From a virus: a DNA stretch of 23,090 nucleotides. Below the pieces are notes generated by a model. The model saw only the letters and a program-made list of their open reading frames with translations. It ran no database searches and was not told the DNA's origin. The stretch lies in the IMG/VR virus record IMGVR_UViG_3300009593_000130, positions 1 to 23,090 of that record; one strand, written 5' to 3'. Below, one piece after another: positions 13,654-19,924 of the stretch (positions within the stretch are counted from its first letter, which is position 1; each line of letters begins with the position of its first letter). The position numbers and the translations under genes are program-made.

Positions 13654-13879
13654 CCAGATAAATTTGTTTGATTGATTTAAGCCTGTAAAATTTACCCACT
13701 TCCAATTTGTCCTCAGTGATAATCACCTCAACTTTTTTTGTTCTGGGATTGTGTAAATGGTACATGTGGACATCCAACTCTGAGACCACTTGATATTTTG
13801 AACACTGTTGAACTGTTGAAAGCAACAGACCAAAAGCACATCCATAAATGAACCATACAAAGTTTTTATTTTTAATCAT
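13640..13879 (-). CDS. Small membrane protein of unknown function (79 aa)
   Basis: The ATG at 13879 is used; a longer frame begins with TTG and would swallow the microprotein gene that precedes it. The product starts MIKNKNFVWFIYGCAFGLLL, giving one N-terminal membrane helix (about 7-24), then a 55-residue soluble domain (KYQVVSELDVHMYHLHNP, KVEVIITEDKLEVG). It overlaps the microprotein gene by 8 bases (ATGATTAA). Two adjacent single-helix membrane genes suggest a pair that may act together, for example at the membrane during replication or exclusion, but there is no recognised domain. Confidence 0.6.
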   Translation of the reverse strand: MIKNKNFVWFIYGCAFGLLLSTVQQCSKYQVVSELDVHMYHLHNPRTKKVEVIITEDKLEVGKFYRLKSIKQIYLDDND

Positions 13880-13964
13880 GGTCATAAAAAGATTTTGCAC
13901 ACAGAAATCCCATTGTAAAAAGGACAACCATGCAAATGAATATTCCAACATATATCTCAATCAT
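13872..13964 (-). CDS. Single-helix membrane microprotein (30 aa)
   Basis: Found by translating the junction between the genes at 13957-14355 and 13640-13879. The ATG at 13964 overlaps the upstream stop (ATGATTGA) and the TAA at 13872 overlaps the downstream ATG (ATGATTAA), 8 bases each. The product begins MIEIYVGIFICMVVLFTMGF and ends CAKSFYDHD: almost entirely one membrane helix with a short acidic tail. No family known. Its exact fit, with the same overlap type at both ends, is the main evidence. Confidence 0.6.
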   Translation of the reverse strand: MIEIYVGIFICMVVLFTMGFLCAKSFYDHD

Positions 13965-14355
13965 GACTCTCAGGTTTTTCAGTGTAAGTGTCAAATATTA
14001 CTCTCAACTCTCCAATGTATCTGTCCAATGGAGATGACTTGCATGAGCATATTTTTTTGTAATGATGTCCAAAGACTCTGGCATGGATTGTTCCAATTTG
14101 AGTTTTCACAACTACATAAGAGAATTTCTTTGGGTCATCAAAGTATTGTTTAAGCCAGTCAAATTCTTTCTCCAGCAGACATGATGGCTCATTTCTTTTA
14201 TAGGGGAAAGCCTTATTCAAAAAAGATTGCCTCTCAGAGCATCCACAGTCCTCTCCCAGCACAAATTTTGTAAGTTTATCAATACCAGTTTTTTGAGTGA
14301 TTTTTGCAATTGAGTCACCCAGACCCTCACTTGTTGTTTTTTTCTTTTTTGCCAT
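13957..14355 (-). CDS. Cys-rich phage protein with GEDCGC motif, unknown function
   Basis: The ATG at 14355 (MAKKKKTT) is chosen because the longer frame starts with TTG. The protein has 132 residues. The first 60 carry the pattern GLGDSIAKITQKTGIDKLTK, FVLGEDCGCSERQ, FLNKAFPY (Cys37, Cys39, FPY 50-52), which I recall from many Bacteroidota phage and prophage proteins of unknown role. The second half has another pair KICSCKSSP near residue 105, so a zinc site is possible. It lies in the replication/recombination operon after the NinB-like gene. Confidence 0.65.
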   Translation of the reverse strand: MAKKKKTTSEGLGDSIAKITQKTGIDKLTKFVLGEDCGCSERQSFLNKAFPYKRNEPSCLLEKEFDWLKQYFDDPKKFSYVVVKTQIGTIHARVFGHHYKKICSCKSSPLDRYIGELRVIFDTYTEKPESHD

Positions 14356-14377
14356 TTGTGTTCTTTTTTGTTTCAAT

Positions 14378-14800
14378 TTAATCAAAATTTTGGGTTGGTT
14401 CTTTTATCATCATGTCCAAATTTTCAACAGCAAATTGTTTCACATCTTCAATGTATTGTAAAAATTGTTTGTTGTCAATTTCATTCAATGACTTCATTCT
14501 GGATTTCATTTCACCATCAAAATAAACATGCTCAACCATGATTGGTGAATACTGTTTGATAAACTCATGGACTTGGTCTTTGTTCAAATTGTAGCCTAAA
14601 TCATTCAATCCGATTTTGCATTTAGTGACAACCTCAGCAAAATAATAGGCTCTTAAAAGTTCTGAATGTGAACTCAATTTGGTCACATGAATTTTGAATT
14701 TAGCATTTGGATTGTCCAAAAAATATTGCAAATAAAGTTCTTTGTCTGTGGCTTTTGGAGTCCCATTTTTGTCAGTTTCCATTGTGAATTCAAAGTCCAT
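14378..14800 (-). CDS. NinB-like recombination-associated protein (tentative)
   Basis: A 140-residue protein. The central part KFKIHVTKLSSHSELLRAYY, then FAEVVTKCKIGLNDLGYN and DQVHEFIKQYSP, follows the pattern of NinB/recombination-mediator-type phage proteins (substrate-binding strand, R..Q..YYW-like helix, VH..LK helix), although the usual Gln is not in place here. NinB-type proteins bind ssDNA and assist recombination. The neighbours fit: RuvC-like resolvase upstream, HNH-like gene downstream. It overlaps the preceding gene by 11 bases. The call is a weak pattern match. Confidence 0.45.
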   Translation of the reverse strand: MDFEFTMETDKNGTPKATDKELYLQYFLDNPNAKFKIHVTKLSSHSELLRAYYFAEVVTKCKIGLNDLGYNLNKDQVHEFIKQYSPIMVEHVYFDGEMKSRMKSLNEIDNKQFLQYIEDVKQFAVENLDMMIKEPTQNFD

Positions 14801-14990
14801 TTTGTGTTGATTTTGTTGGTTTTTGATAAATTGTTGAAATGCCTGAGAAGGCTATTTTTAAGCCTTTTAAGAGACTTTCTCTCTTGGCTGGTATGTAGGT
14901 ATCAAAAAAAATAGTTCGTTGATTCCCTCTGGGACAGATATGACTTTTTGAAATATCAAAAATCTGGCATGGTGTTTGTTGTCTGGTCAT
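14790..14990 (-). CDS. Small basic protein of unknown function (66 aa)
   Basis: Begins MTRQQTPCQIFDISKSHICP and is basic, with two Cys residues near the N-terminus. Its ATG overlaps the stop of the resolvase gene (ATGA, 14990-14987) and its 3' end overlaps the NinB-like gene by 11 bases, which supports it as a real coupled gene. No domain recognised. The segment GNQRTIFFDTYIPAKRES could be part of a small DNA-binding fold. Confidence 0.5.
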   Translation of the reverse strand: MTRQQTPCQIFDISKSHICPRGNQRTIFFDTYIPAKRESLLKGLKIAFSGISTIYQKPTKSTQNGL

Positions 14991-15451
14991 TTTTTGTGCA
15001 ATTTTTTAGTCAAAACATATTCCATCATTAGCAATGCATCACAATTCCAAAGAGTCACTTTTTGGTCTGGAAATAGTTTGATGCAATGCTCTTTCAATTC
15101 TTTTTTTCTATCTTTATAGGTTCTGGATTTTAATTCAAAATGTTTTTGCCATTTGACTGGTGACAGTTCTTTGACTGTAATATCACAACACTCCAATGCA
15201 TCTTTGATTCTTTGATAGTGCAAACATAATTTATGGATGTTGTGCCACCTCCCAGTCTGACAATCAATCTTTCTGAGATGCTGAGTTTCTACAAAAGCAA
15301 CAGCACCAGCATGACCCCAAAACTGTTCAGTGAGGTCAACAAACTCCTCTCTCAATTTATGGACAAAGACTTTGGAATCATCATTTGGTTTGATGCACCA
15401 GCCTCCAGACAATCCACAATCAATTGTGATGATTTTATTTTCTCCTGTCAT
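14987..15451 (-). CDS. RuvC-like Holliday junction resolvase
   Basis: A 154-residue RNase H-fold nuclease of the RuvC type. The acidic residues are visible: Asp11 in IITIDCGLSGG, Glu55 in VAFVETQH, and Asp138 (with Glu144) in LWNCDALLMMEY. The LSPVKWQKHF segment (96-105) matches the P..WK pattern common in phage RuvC-like resolvases. It should cut four-way junctions and branched replication intermediates before packaging. It overlaps the DnaC-like gene by 17 bases. All catalytic positions appear intact; the fold call is strong. Confidence 0.82.
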   Translation of the reverse strand: MTGENKIITIDCGLSGGWCIKPNDDSKVFVHKLREEFVDLTEQFWGHAGAVAFVETQHLRKIDCQTGRWHNIHKLCLHYQRIKDALECCDITVKELSPVKWQKHFELKSRTYKDRKKELKEHCIKLFPDQKVTLWNCDALLMMEYVLTKKLHKK

Positions 15452-16154
15452 GACCTCCCATTAATATCACATTAAACATTTCATTGATTCTGGATGCAAC
15501 CCTGTCTCCATATCTCTTTTTTATTTGAGAGATGGTCAGATTGGTTGTCAAGTAAGTTGGTTCTCCAGTATTTAAAAAAAGATTATACCTCTCCTCAATT
15601 ATAGTTTTAAAGACCTCCTCATCCTTTCCATAATGTTTCCCCATGTTTTCTGAGCCAAAGTCATCAAACATCCATCTGTGTTTTAAATACGTTTTAAGAG
15701 CCTGTGAGCCACTTTCATCATATTCCCTGACCACAGCATTGGTTGAGGTCATTCTAAAGGCTTGGGAGGACAGATTTTTGACAACATGTTTGAATAAGTT
15801 GAGCAACATGGTTTTCCCTGTCCCACAGTTTCCAGCTATCAACAGACCTTTCCTTGTTGAATACTGAGGAAAATTTCTCATCATCAACTCATCATCCTTT
15901 GAAAAATAGATGCATAAAAGATTGATGATGTTTTTGTTGGCATCATCAATTTGATAGTTGTATTTAGTCAATGAAGATTTTGTATAAAATTTAAATCCTC
16001 TTTTGACATTCTCATAATCAAAACAATCTGCTGGTCTGGGTCTTTCCTTTTTGACCTCTTTCCAATATTCTCTCTCTTTATCTGTGAGGACTCTTTTTGT
16101 TTTCTCCAAATCCATTTTCATGTTGGATTTTATTATGTCTGAAATTCTACCCAT
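15435..16154 (-). CDS. DnaC/IstB-like AAA+ helicase loader
   Basis: A 239-residue P-loop ATPase. Walker A is GNCGTGKT (108-115), Walker B WMFDDFG (161-167), sensor 1 YLTTNLT (201-207), and the arginine-finger region RYGDRVASRINEM (214-226). This is the signature order of DnaC and phage helicase loaders such as lambda P analogues. It would load the host replicative helicase onto the phage origin together with the initiator encoded just upstream, whose stop it overlaps (TAATG). No phage helicase gene is visible in the window, so use of host DnaB is likely. Confidence 0.85.
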   Translation of the reverse strand: MGRISDIIKSNMKMDLEKTKRVLTDKEREYWKEVKKERPRPADCFDYENVKRGFKFYTKSSLTKYNYQIDDANKNIINLLCIYFSKDDELMMRNFPQYSTRKGLLIAGNCGTGKTMLLNLFKHVVKNLSSQAFRMTSTNAVVREYDESGSQALKTYLKHRWMFDDFGSENMGKHYGKDEEVFKTIIEERYNLFLNTGEPTYLTTNLTISQIKKRYGDRVASRINEMFNVILMGGHDRRK

Positions 16155-16834
16155 TACACTTTGAATTTTTCCATCTCACCAGAATCAGAAATGGTCACTG
16201 ATTTGGTTTGATTTTTTGGTTTATAATTTTTCGCCCATGTTCCCAGTCTCCGACCTACTCCAAAGACTTTCTCTTTCTCATATCTCATGAGCCTGTCTCT
16301 TTCTCCATGCTCTGTCCAATAGTCAATGAACTCATTGAGCATTTCCCTGTCATATTGTGTCCTATAATCAGACACAATCTTTTGAGCAAATTTGACCTTT
16401 CTTTTTTCAATGTCTTTCTCTTTGTCTTTGTCTTTATCTTTAACACCTTGAAAGGTGCTTGGATGGTGCTTAGATGCACCATAAACAATTTTTAAGTCTT
16501 TGTCAATTAATTTGTATTTTAATAGTTTATCAATCACTGAGGCTGTGGCTCTGTTTGTTTCTTTTAGTGTCCCATATTGAAACTCAATAAAAGATGGAAG
16601 AAACCATTTCTCACCATCATCAAATTCAATCACATGGTGTTTAAAAATTTTCTTTGCCTTAACCTCATCAATATTGCATCCAATACGAATTGAGGCAACC
16701 TCAAAATCTGTGTGCCAGATTCCAGCATGGTCACAATCATCAAGAATGTAAAACCACAACAATTTGTGAGAGGCATCCAAACCCCTCACAAACTTTTTTT
16801 TCCACTTGTCAGTGTCAGTGAATCTCTTTGACAT
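16154..16834 (-). CDS. Replication initiator, DnaD/lambda O-like
   Basis: The ATG at 16834, just after the previous stop, is preferred over 16855. The protein has 226 residues in three parts. Residues 1-115 are a winged-helix-type N-terminal domain (KWKKKFVRGLDASHKLLWFY, HAGIWHTDFEVA) typical of phage replication initiators. Residues 117-146 are a Lys/Asp-rich linker. Residues 147-205 carry KIVSDYRTQYDREMLNEFID, YWTE and RYEKEKVFGVGRRLGTWA, a C-terminal helical motif I recall from Bacteroidota phage initiators. It should bind the phage origin and recruit the DnaC-like loader. The linker codons hold the repeats proposed as origin (16413-16480), the arrangement known from lambda O. Confidence 0.75.
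   Translation of the reverse strand: MSKRFTDTDKWKKKFVRGLDASHKLLWFYILDDCDHAGIWHTDFEVASIRIGCNIDEVKAKKIFKHHVIEFDDGEKWFLPSFIEFQYGTLKETNRATASVIDKLLKYKLIDKDLKIVYGASKHHPSTFQGVKDKDKDKEKDIEKRKVKFAQKIVSDYRTQYDREMLNEFIDYWTEHGERDRLMRYEKEKVFGVGRRLGTWAKNYKPKNQTKSVTISDSGEMEKFKV
16413..16480. repeat. Candidate replication origin: tandem iterons plus TCTTTN hexamer tract
   Basis: Plus strand: two head-to-tail 11-base repeats GGTGCTTGGAT (16454-16464) and GGTGCTTAGAT (16465-16475), with an opposing GCACC arm (16476-16480) that makes a 16-base hairpin element. Next to them are five tandem hexamers TCTTTC/G/A (16413-16442), an AT-rich asymmetric pyrimidine tract. All lie within the linker codons of the initiator gene. 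Iterons beside an AT-rich tract inside the initiator gene are how lambda-type origins are built. This is an inference from structure and position. Confidence 0.5.
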
Positions 16835-16835
16835 C

Positions 16836-17273
16836 TTATTGAATTTTGTTTGCATTCAACTTGATTGAGATGGTGTCACTGGTGTGCTTAACTTCTGGCA
16901 TTTGTAAAACCTCACCATCCTCTGTCACATTGGTCAATCCATTTGAATAGTTCCTAAATGCTGTTTTATATTTAGTCTCTATTTCAGTGAGATTGTCTTT
17001 GGCAAGTTTCCAGTCTGCTAATTTTTTGAAATTATATATTGCCCTCCCAGAAACTTTGGTGAATATATGGTCTCCTTTTGAAAATGATTTGTCCTCAAAT
17101 CTGGATTCATGGATTGCAACTTCCATCACTTGTTTTTGTGATGCTGAAATAATTGTTGAAAGTTCTTTGAGATATGCGATTGCCTCAAATGGAGACTCAG
17201 TCCCCTCCTCAACATTCTCAACCATTTTGCAAATGGTGTCAATCATTGAGTTGATTGTTGAATTGTTTGTCAT
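16836..17273 (-). CDS. Replication-operon protein of unknown function (145 aa)
   Basis: First gene of the replication operon, about 20 bases after the expected transcription start of the promoter at 17296-17327. It is a helical, soluble protein (SPFEAIAYLKELSTIISASQ, then FKKLADWKLAKDNLTEIETK). Length and helical content recall the Gp157-type proteins that often precede phage recombination/replication genes, but I cannot name the family with confidence. It ends one base before the initiator start (TAA-G-ATG). Confidence 0.6.
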   Translation of the reverse strand: MTNNSTINSMIDTICKMVENVEEGTESPFEAIAYLKELSTIISASQKQVMEVAIHESRFEDKSFSKGDHIFTKVSGRAIYNFKKLADWKLAKDNLTEIETKYKTAFRNYSNGLTNVTEDGEVLQMPEVKHTSDTISIKLNANKIQ

Positions 17274-17295
17274 AACTTGATTTTTTTGTTTGTGT

Positions 17296-17327
17296 TAAAA
17301 TTAAAATATTTTTTGAATATTCACAAA
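17296..17327 (-). promoter_or_regulatory. Promoter of the replication operon
   Basis: Minus strand: TTTG (17327-17324), a 20-base spacer starting TGAATATTCAAAAAA (palindrome 17322-17315), then TAATTTTA (17303-17296), which departs from TAnnTTTG in its last base. It lies immediately after a terminator, as expected for an operon boundary. The palindrome is shared with promoters at the left end. Confidence 0.6.
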
Positions 17328-17330
17328 GTC

Positions 17331-17370
17331 AAAAGAAAGGAGGATGGACATGACTCTCACCCTCCCTTTC
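17331..17370 (-). terminator. Intrinsic terminator after the SSB-like gene
   Basis: Minus strand: GAAAGGGAGG (17370-17361) pairs with CCTCCTTTC (17343-17335) with one bulged G and a long loop, followed by TTTT. It closes the regulator-SSB operon and abuts the replication promoter. Confidence 0.7.
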
Positions 17371-17407
17371 ATTCAAACACTGGAGGACACAACTCCCCCA
17401 TTCAAAT

Positions 17408-17426
17408 CAAAGTCATTAAGACTTTG
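17408..17426. repeat. Inverted repeat after the SSB-like gene
   Basis: CAAAGTC (17408-17414), loop ATTAA, GACTTTG (17420-17426): a perfect 7-bp stem 13 bases downstream of the stop at 17440. It lacks a T tract, so it may stabilise the transcript end or bind protein. Confidence 0.5.
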
Positions 17427-17439
17427 TAAATATACAGAT

Positions 17440-18012
17440 TTAAAATGGTAAATCATCATCATTAGGTTCAATTGATTCCAATATTGCCTCTCTCAATTGG
17501 CTGTCTGCTGGAGGTGGTGAGATTGGTGCTGGTGCTGGATTTGATTCCACTTTTTTTGATGGGTCAAATTTAGTTCCCTCAACAACAAATTGTGTCAACT
17601 CAGATGCTAATAAAACAACATCACTGAGTTTGACTCTTTTGCCAACATTGTTGTGACTTAATATCTCAACAGACCTTTCCAGTGAGGATTGTCTGACAAT
17701 CATGATTTGCACATCTGGGTCATTGTTTCTGGATGATGATGACTTGAATGATTGATTTGGGTCAAATCTTTTTGTCCCAGCCAGAGTTGGTCTTTTAATC
17801 TTTGGGAATTTATCATGTGGATGCCATTCATAATCAATGTCATTTCCTACTTTAAAAGGCAATGCATCAACTGATGTGTAATTTTTTGAGGCATACTCTC
17901 CAGAGTCCCCATTTTCCATTTGCATGTCATAGTTGAAAAACTGACCATGCTGTGTTTCAAATGTCCCATTTCCTTGAATGTTGACAATTTTGCTTGTTTT
18001 TAAATTGCTCAT
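17440..18012 (-). CDS. ssb: Single-stranded DNA-binding protein, phage type
   Basis: A 190-residue protein. The N-terminal 75 residues look like an OB-fold (KIVNIQGNGTFETQHGQFFN, then YEWHPHDKFPKIKRP). A Ser/Asn-rich linker leads to a helical middle part (SLERSVEILS, LSDVVLLASELTQFV) and a Pro/Ala-rich spacer. It ends EPNDDDLPF, the acidic tip with terminal Pro-Phe that in bacterial SSB recruits partner proteins. It coats ssDNA during phage replication. The gene overlaps the regulator gene upstream (ATGA) and is followed by a terminator. The C-terminal tip makes the assignment strong despite a divergent OB part. Confidence 0.8.
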   Translation of the reverse strand: MSNLKTSKIVNIQGNGTFETQHGQFFNYDMQMENGDSGEYASKNYTSVDALPFKVGNDIDYEWHPHDKFPKIKRPTLAGTKRFDPNQSFKSSSSRNNDPDVQIMIVRQSSLERSVEILSHNNVGKRVKLSDVVLLASELTQFVVEGTKFDPSKKVESNPAPAPISPPPADSQLREAILESIEPNDDDLPF

Positions 18013-18266
18013 TTATTTGTTTTTTTTGGTGAATAATTAAATAAAAAATTAGGCTCACATTTTAAGACCTTACATGCTTTGACAACAACATCTGGTGTGA
18101 ATCTACCATAAGCATGACCATTGAGTGCCATGTTAACATGATAGAGTGCTGTCTTTGGATTGTGGTCTGGAAATATTTTCTCAGCAAATTCCTGTTGAGA
18201 CATGAATTTTCCTGTGATTTTTTTCCTCTCTTTGAGAGCCTCTTTTAGTCTGAAATGTTTGTTCAT
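18009..18266 (-). CDS. Cro/CI-type helix-turn-helix regulator (XRE-like)
   Basis: An 85-residue protein that is essentially one HTH domain: FMSQQEFAEKIFPDHNPKTA then LYHVNMALNGHAY and FTPDVVVKACKVLKCEPNFLF give the helix-turn-helix plus the typical last helices of Cro-like proteins. It probably controls phage transcription, perhaps its own operon and the adjacent replication promoter. It is coupled to the SSB gene by ATGA overlap, an arrangement suggesting timing control of replication. It could also be a DNA-binding replication accessory factor. Confidence 0.75.
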   Translation of the reverse strand: MNKHFRLKEALKERKKITGKFMSQQEFAEKIFPDHNPKTALYHVNMALNGHAYGRFTPDVVVKACKVLKCEPNFLFNYSPKKTNK

Positions 18267-18288
18267 AATCTGAAAATTTTTGATTGTT

Positions 18289-18296
18289 CAAATATA
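18289..18296 (-). promoter_or_regulatory. Possible -7 element upstream of the HTH regulator
   Basis: TATATTTG on the minus strand fits TAnnTTTG and lies 23 bases before the ATG at 18266. No TTTG or TTG is seen at the -33 position, so the promoter is weak or activator dependent. Confidence 0.4.
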
Positions 18297-18308
18297 ACTT
18301 TTTTTTGC

Positions 18309-18575
18309 TTATTTACACATTTTATTTTTGATAATTCCAAAATGTGATGGGAGAAATTCCAATCTGTCCCAGTCATAAGATTCCACTATATAATCACTGG
18401 GAGTCACAAAAAGTTTTCCAGTAATTTTAAAATGAATCTGTTGAAAATATTGGACTGAATTTCTGGTCACAACATCTCTTTTGATATATTCATTTACTTG
18501 ATTGATGTTGTTTAATATTTGCCACTCCTCATCAAATGACAGGAGTTTGACTCTGTATTGTTTTATTGATTCCAT
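18309..18575 (-). CDS. Protein of unknown function (88 aa)
   Basis: The ATG at 18575 follows the preceding stop by one base; a longer frame would lie inside the upstream gene. The product starts MESIKQYRVKLLSFDEEWQI and ends HFGIIKNKMCK. It is a mixed alpha/beta soluble protein; VQYFQQIHFKITGKLFVTPS looks like two strands. No family recognised. It is co-transcribed with the winged-helix gene. Confidence 0.6.
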   Translation of the reverse strand: MESIKQYRVKLLSFDEEWQILNNINQVNEYIKRDVVTRNSVQYFQQIHFKITGKLFVTPSDYIVESYDWDRLEFLPSHFGIIKNKMCK

Positions 18576-18576
18576 A

Positions 18577-18861
18577 TTAAAAGAGTTTTTGTTGTTTAAA
18601 TTCTGGCAATGGCTCATGATATACATATTTTGCAAAAGTGCCACAGCCTCCAAAGATGTTGACAAATTTGACATCCTTTGTTTCTATATTATAACCCTCA
18701 TTTCTAAGATTGTGGATGATTCCTGACAGTCTGGTAATTTTATATTTTTGCCACACCTCCATTGATGTGCATGATTTAAATGTTTTGAGATGATAGAGAA
18801 TTGCCTCTCTTTGAGTATTAACCTCATCCCATGTCTGAATGTTGATTTTTTTGTGTTCCAT
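18577..18861 (-). CDS. Winged-helix protein, HTH_39-like (PF14090 type)
   Basis: A 94-residue protein with the pattern of the small phage helix-turn-helix family PF14090: NTQREAILYHLKTFKSCTSM (first helices), EVWQKYKITRLSGIIHNLRN (recognition helix) and a wing EGYNIETK, then FAKYVYHE near the C-terminus. It should bind DNA and may act as a phage regulator or anti-repressor-like factor. The gene starts 12 bases after the preceding stop. Family match is by eye but characteristic (TRLSxxIxxLRxEGYxIET). Confidence 0.75.
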   Translation of the reverse strand: MEHKKINIQTWDEVNTQREAILYHLKTFKSCTSMEVWQKYKITRLSGIIHNLRNEGYNIETKDVKFVNIFGGCGTFAKYVYHEPLPEFKQQKLF

Positions 18862-18873
18862 TGTTTTGTGTTT

Positions 18874-19230
18874 TTATATGTTATATTTTTCTAATAATTT
18901 TATTGAAATATCTAAGTGTTCGTCACCTAAATCTTCATAACAACCCTCATAAGATGTTCCGTTACAAAGAAAATGCAATCTTATTTGTTCAATGCACCAT
19001 TTTTTTGATGGCAATTTTTTCCATTCGTATATGTCACAATGCTCGTAATAATCCTCATAATCTCCAGAGCAATTTTCAATCTCATCACCATCAATGTCAA
19101 AATATTTTCTTCCAACTTTTTGAGCATGTGTTTTTAGTAAATCAGAACAACTCAAAGCCTTTGACAAAATGTGTGCTTTGTGTTCTGATTCTGGGATAAA
19201 TTGTATTTGATAAATTTTAAAATTGTTCAT
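18874..19230 (-). CDS. Acidic Cys-containing protein of unknown function (118 aa)
   Basis: The ATG at 19230 overlaps the stop of the microprotein gene (ATGA). The protein starts MNNFKIYQIQFIPESEHKAH and has a strongly acidic middle part (FDIDGDEIENCSGDYEDYYE) with several Cys and a KKWCIEQIRLHFLC segment. No family recognised. Acidic Asp/Glu/Tyr-rich proteins of phages include DNA mimics, but nothing here proves that. At least four CpG lie in this 357-base gene, dense compared with the rest of the window, hinting at a different recent history. Confidence 0.55.
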   Translation of the reverse strand: MNNFKIYQIQFIPESEHKAHILSKALSCSDLLKTHAQKVGRKYFDIDGDEIENCSGDYEDYYEHCDIYEWKKLPSKKWCIEQIRLHFLCNGTSYEGCYEDLGDEHLDISIKLLEKYNI

Positions 19231-19325
19231 GATTTTAGTATTAAATAAATAATTAAAATTAAGTTGATTAATAGACTGACAAGAGCCAATCTCAATGCAA
19301 TTGTTGACCTGTGTGAATGTCTCAT
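19227..19325 (-). CDS. Single-helix membrane microprotein (32 aa)
   Basis: Found by translating the 91-base gap after the gene at 19322-19636. The ATG (19325) overlaps the upstream stop (ATGA) and the TGA overlaps the next ATG (ATGA). The product has a basic N-terminus MRHSHRSTIALR and then a strongly hydrophobic Leu/Ile helix (ALVSLLINLILIIYLILK) ending KS. Topology would be N-in by the positive-inside rule. No family is known; toxin-like or membrane-regulatory peptides of this size exist, but this is speculation. Confidence 0.55.
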   Translation of the reverse strand: MRHSHRSTIALRLALVSLLINLILIIYLILKS

Positions 19326-19636
19326 TGTGTGCCAATTTTCCAGATTTTTTCTACATTTTGGAGACCATCACAGCCACAAACATGCTGAAAATCCATTTTA
19401 AAGACTTCTACTGGCTCACCAGTCTTTGCATGATGGTAAGACACCACTGAATCCATTTGATGCGTTCCTAATGCATATAAATGGCTAAAAAATTTGTCAA
19501 CCATGTTGTCTGGATTGATTTTGTGGATTTGATACATGAATAAATCTCCTCCATTCATGCCACAATAAAATCTGGTCAACACCAATCTCCTGACCTTGTC
19601 AATCTTTGGTGTGAAAGGTTTGAAATCTGGTCTCAT
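19322..19636 (-). CDS. Protein of unknown function (104 aa)
   Basis: Starts MRPDFKPFTPKIDKVRRLVL and continues with TRFYCGMNGGDLFMYQIHKI; the C-terminal part has HVCGCDG (a Cys-x-Cys), so metal binding is possible. No known family. It is linked to both neighbours by ATGA overlaps (19636-19633 and 19325-19322), which supports the start. Part of the operon that begins with the large Cys-cluster protein. Confidence 0.6.
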   Translation of the reverse strand: MRPDFKPFTPKIDKVRRLVLTRFYCGMNGGDLFMYQIHKINPDNMVDKFFSHLYALGTHQMDSVVSYHHAKTGEPVEVFKMDFQHVCGCDGLQNVEKIWKIGTQ

Positions 19637-19920
19637 GATGTGGCAACTTTTTTTGAGTGTTCAATGTCTCTTTCAATTTGCATGGTTGCATCCAAATAAA
19701 AGTCATATCTCCCAAACATTGTCAAGTCAGGAGAGCAAAAAACTTGATTCATTGTTTTGTACACATCATGAAATGAATTTTCAGCATTGATTGTCATGAT
19801 ATAAACATCAAAATCTCCCTCAATTATTTCCACAATAGATTGCTTTTTTTCACCCACTATAACCTCAGCAATTGAGTTGAGGTTGAATGGGATTTTTTTA
19901 GTTTCTGATTTAGCTGTCAT
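19633..19920 (-). CDS. Protein of unknown function (95 aa)
   Basis: The ATG at 19920 is chosen: it lies 4 bases after the preceding stop and follows an A-rich leader; Met codons upstream would force a 55-base overlap. The protein begins MTAKSETKKIPFNLNSIAEV and is a compact alpha/beta sequence (SIVEIIEGDFDVYIMTINAE). No family recognised. It is read together with the large gene at 19925-21229. Confidence 0.55.
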   Translation of the reverse strand: MTAKSETKKIPFNLNSIAEVIVGEKKQSIVEIIEGDFDVYIMTINAENSFHDVYKTMNQVFCSPDLTMFGRYDFYLDATMQIERDIEHSKKVATS

Positions 19921-19924
19921 TTTT

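Noticed and set aside
16413-16442. Hexamer repeat as a phase-variation tract
   Set aside because: Six-base units keep the frame, so copy-number change would only lengthen the Lys-Asp linker; an origin-related role fits better.
19250-19290. TTG-N18-TAATTTTA as a promoter within the 19227-19325 interval
   Set aside because: The -7 match is poor and the interval is better explained as coding for the coupled microprotein.
19231-19335. Extension of the 118-residue protein upstream to 19335
   Set aside because: It needs a TTG start and conflicts with the precisely coupled microprotein frame in the same interval; the ATG at 19230 is simpler.
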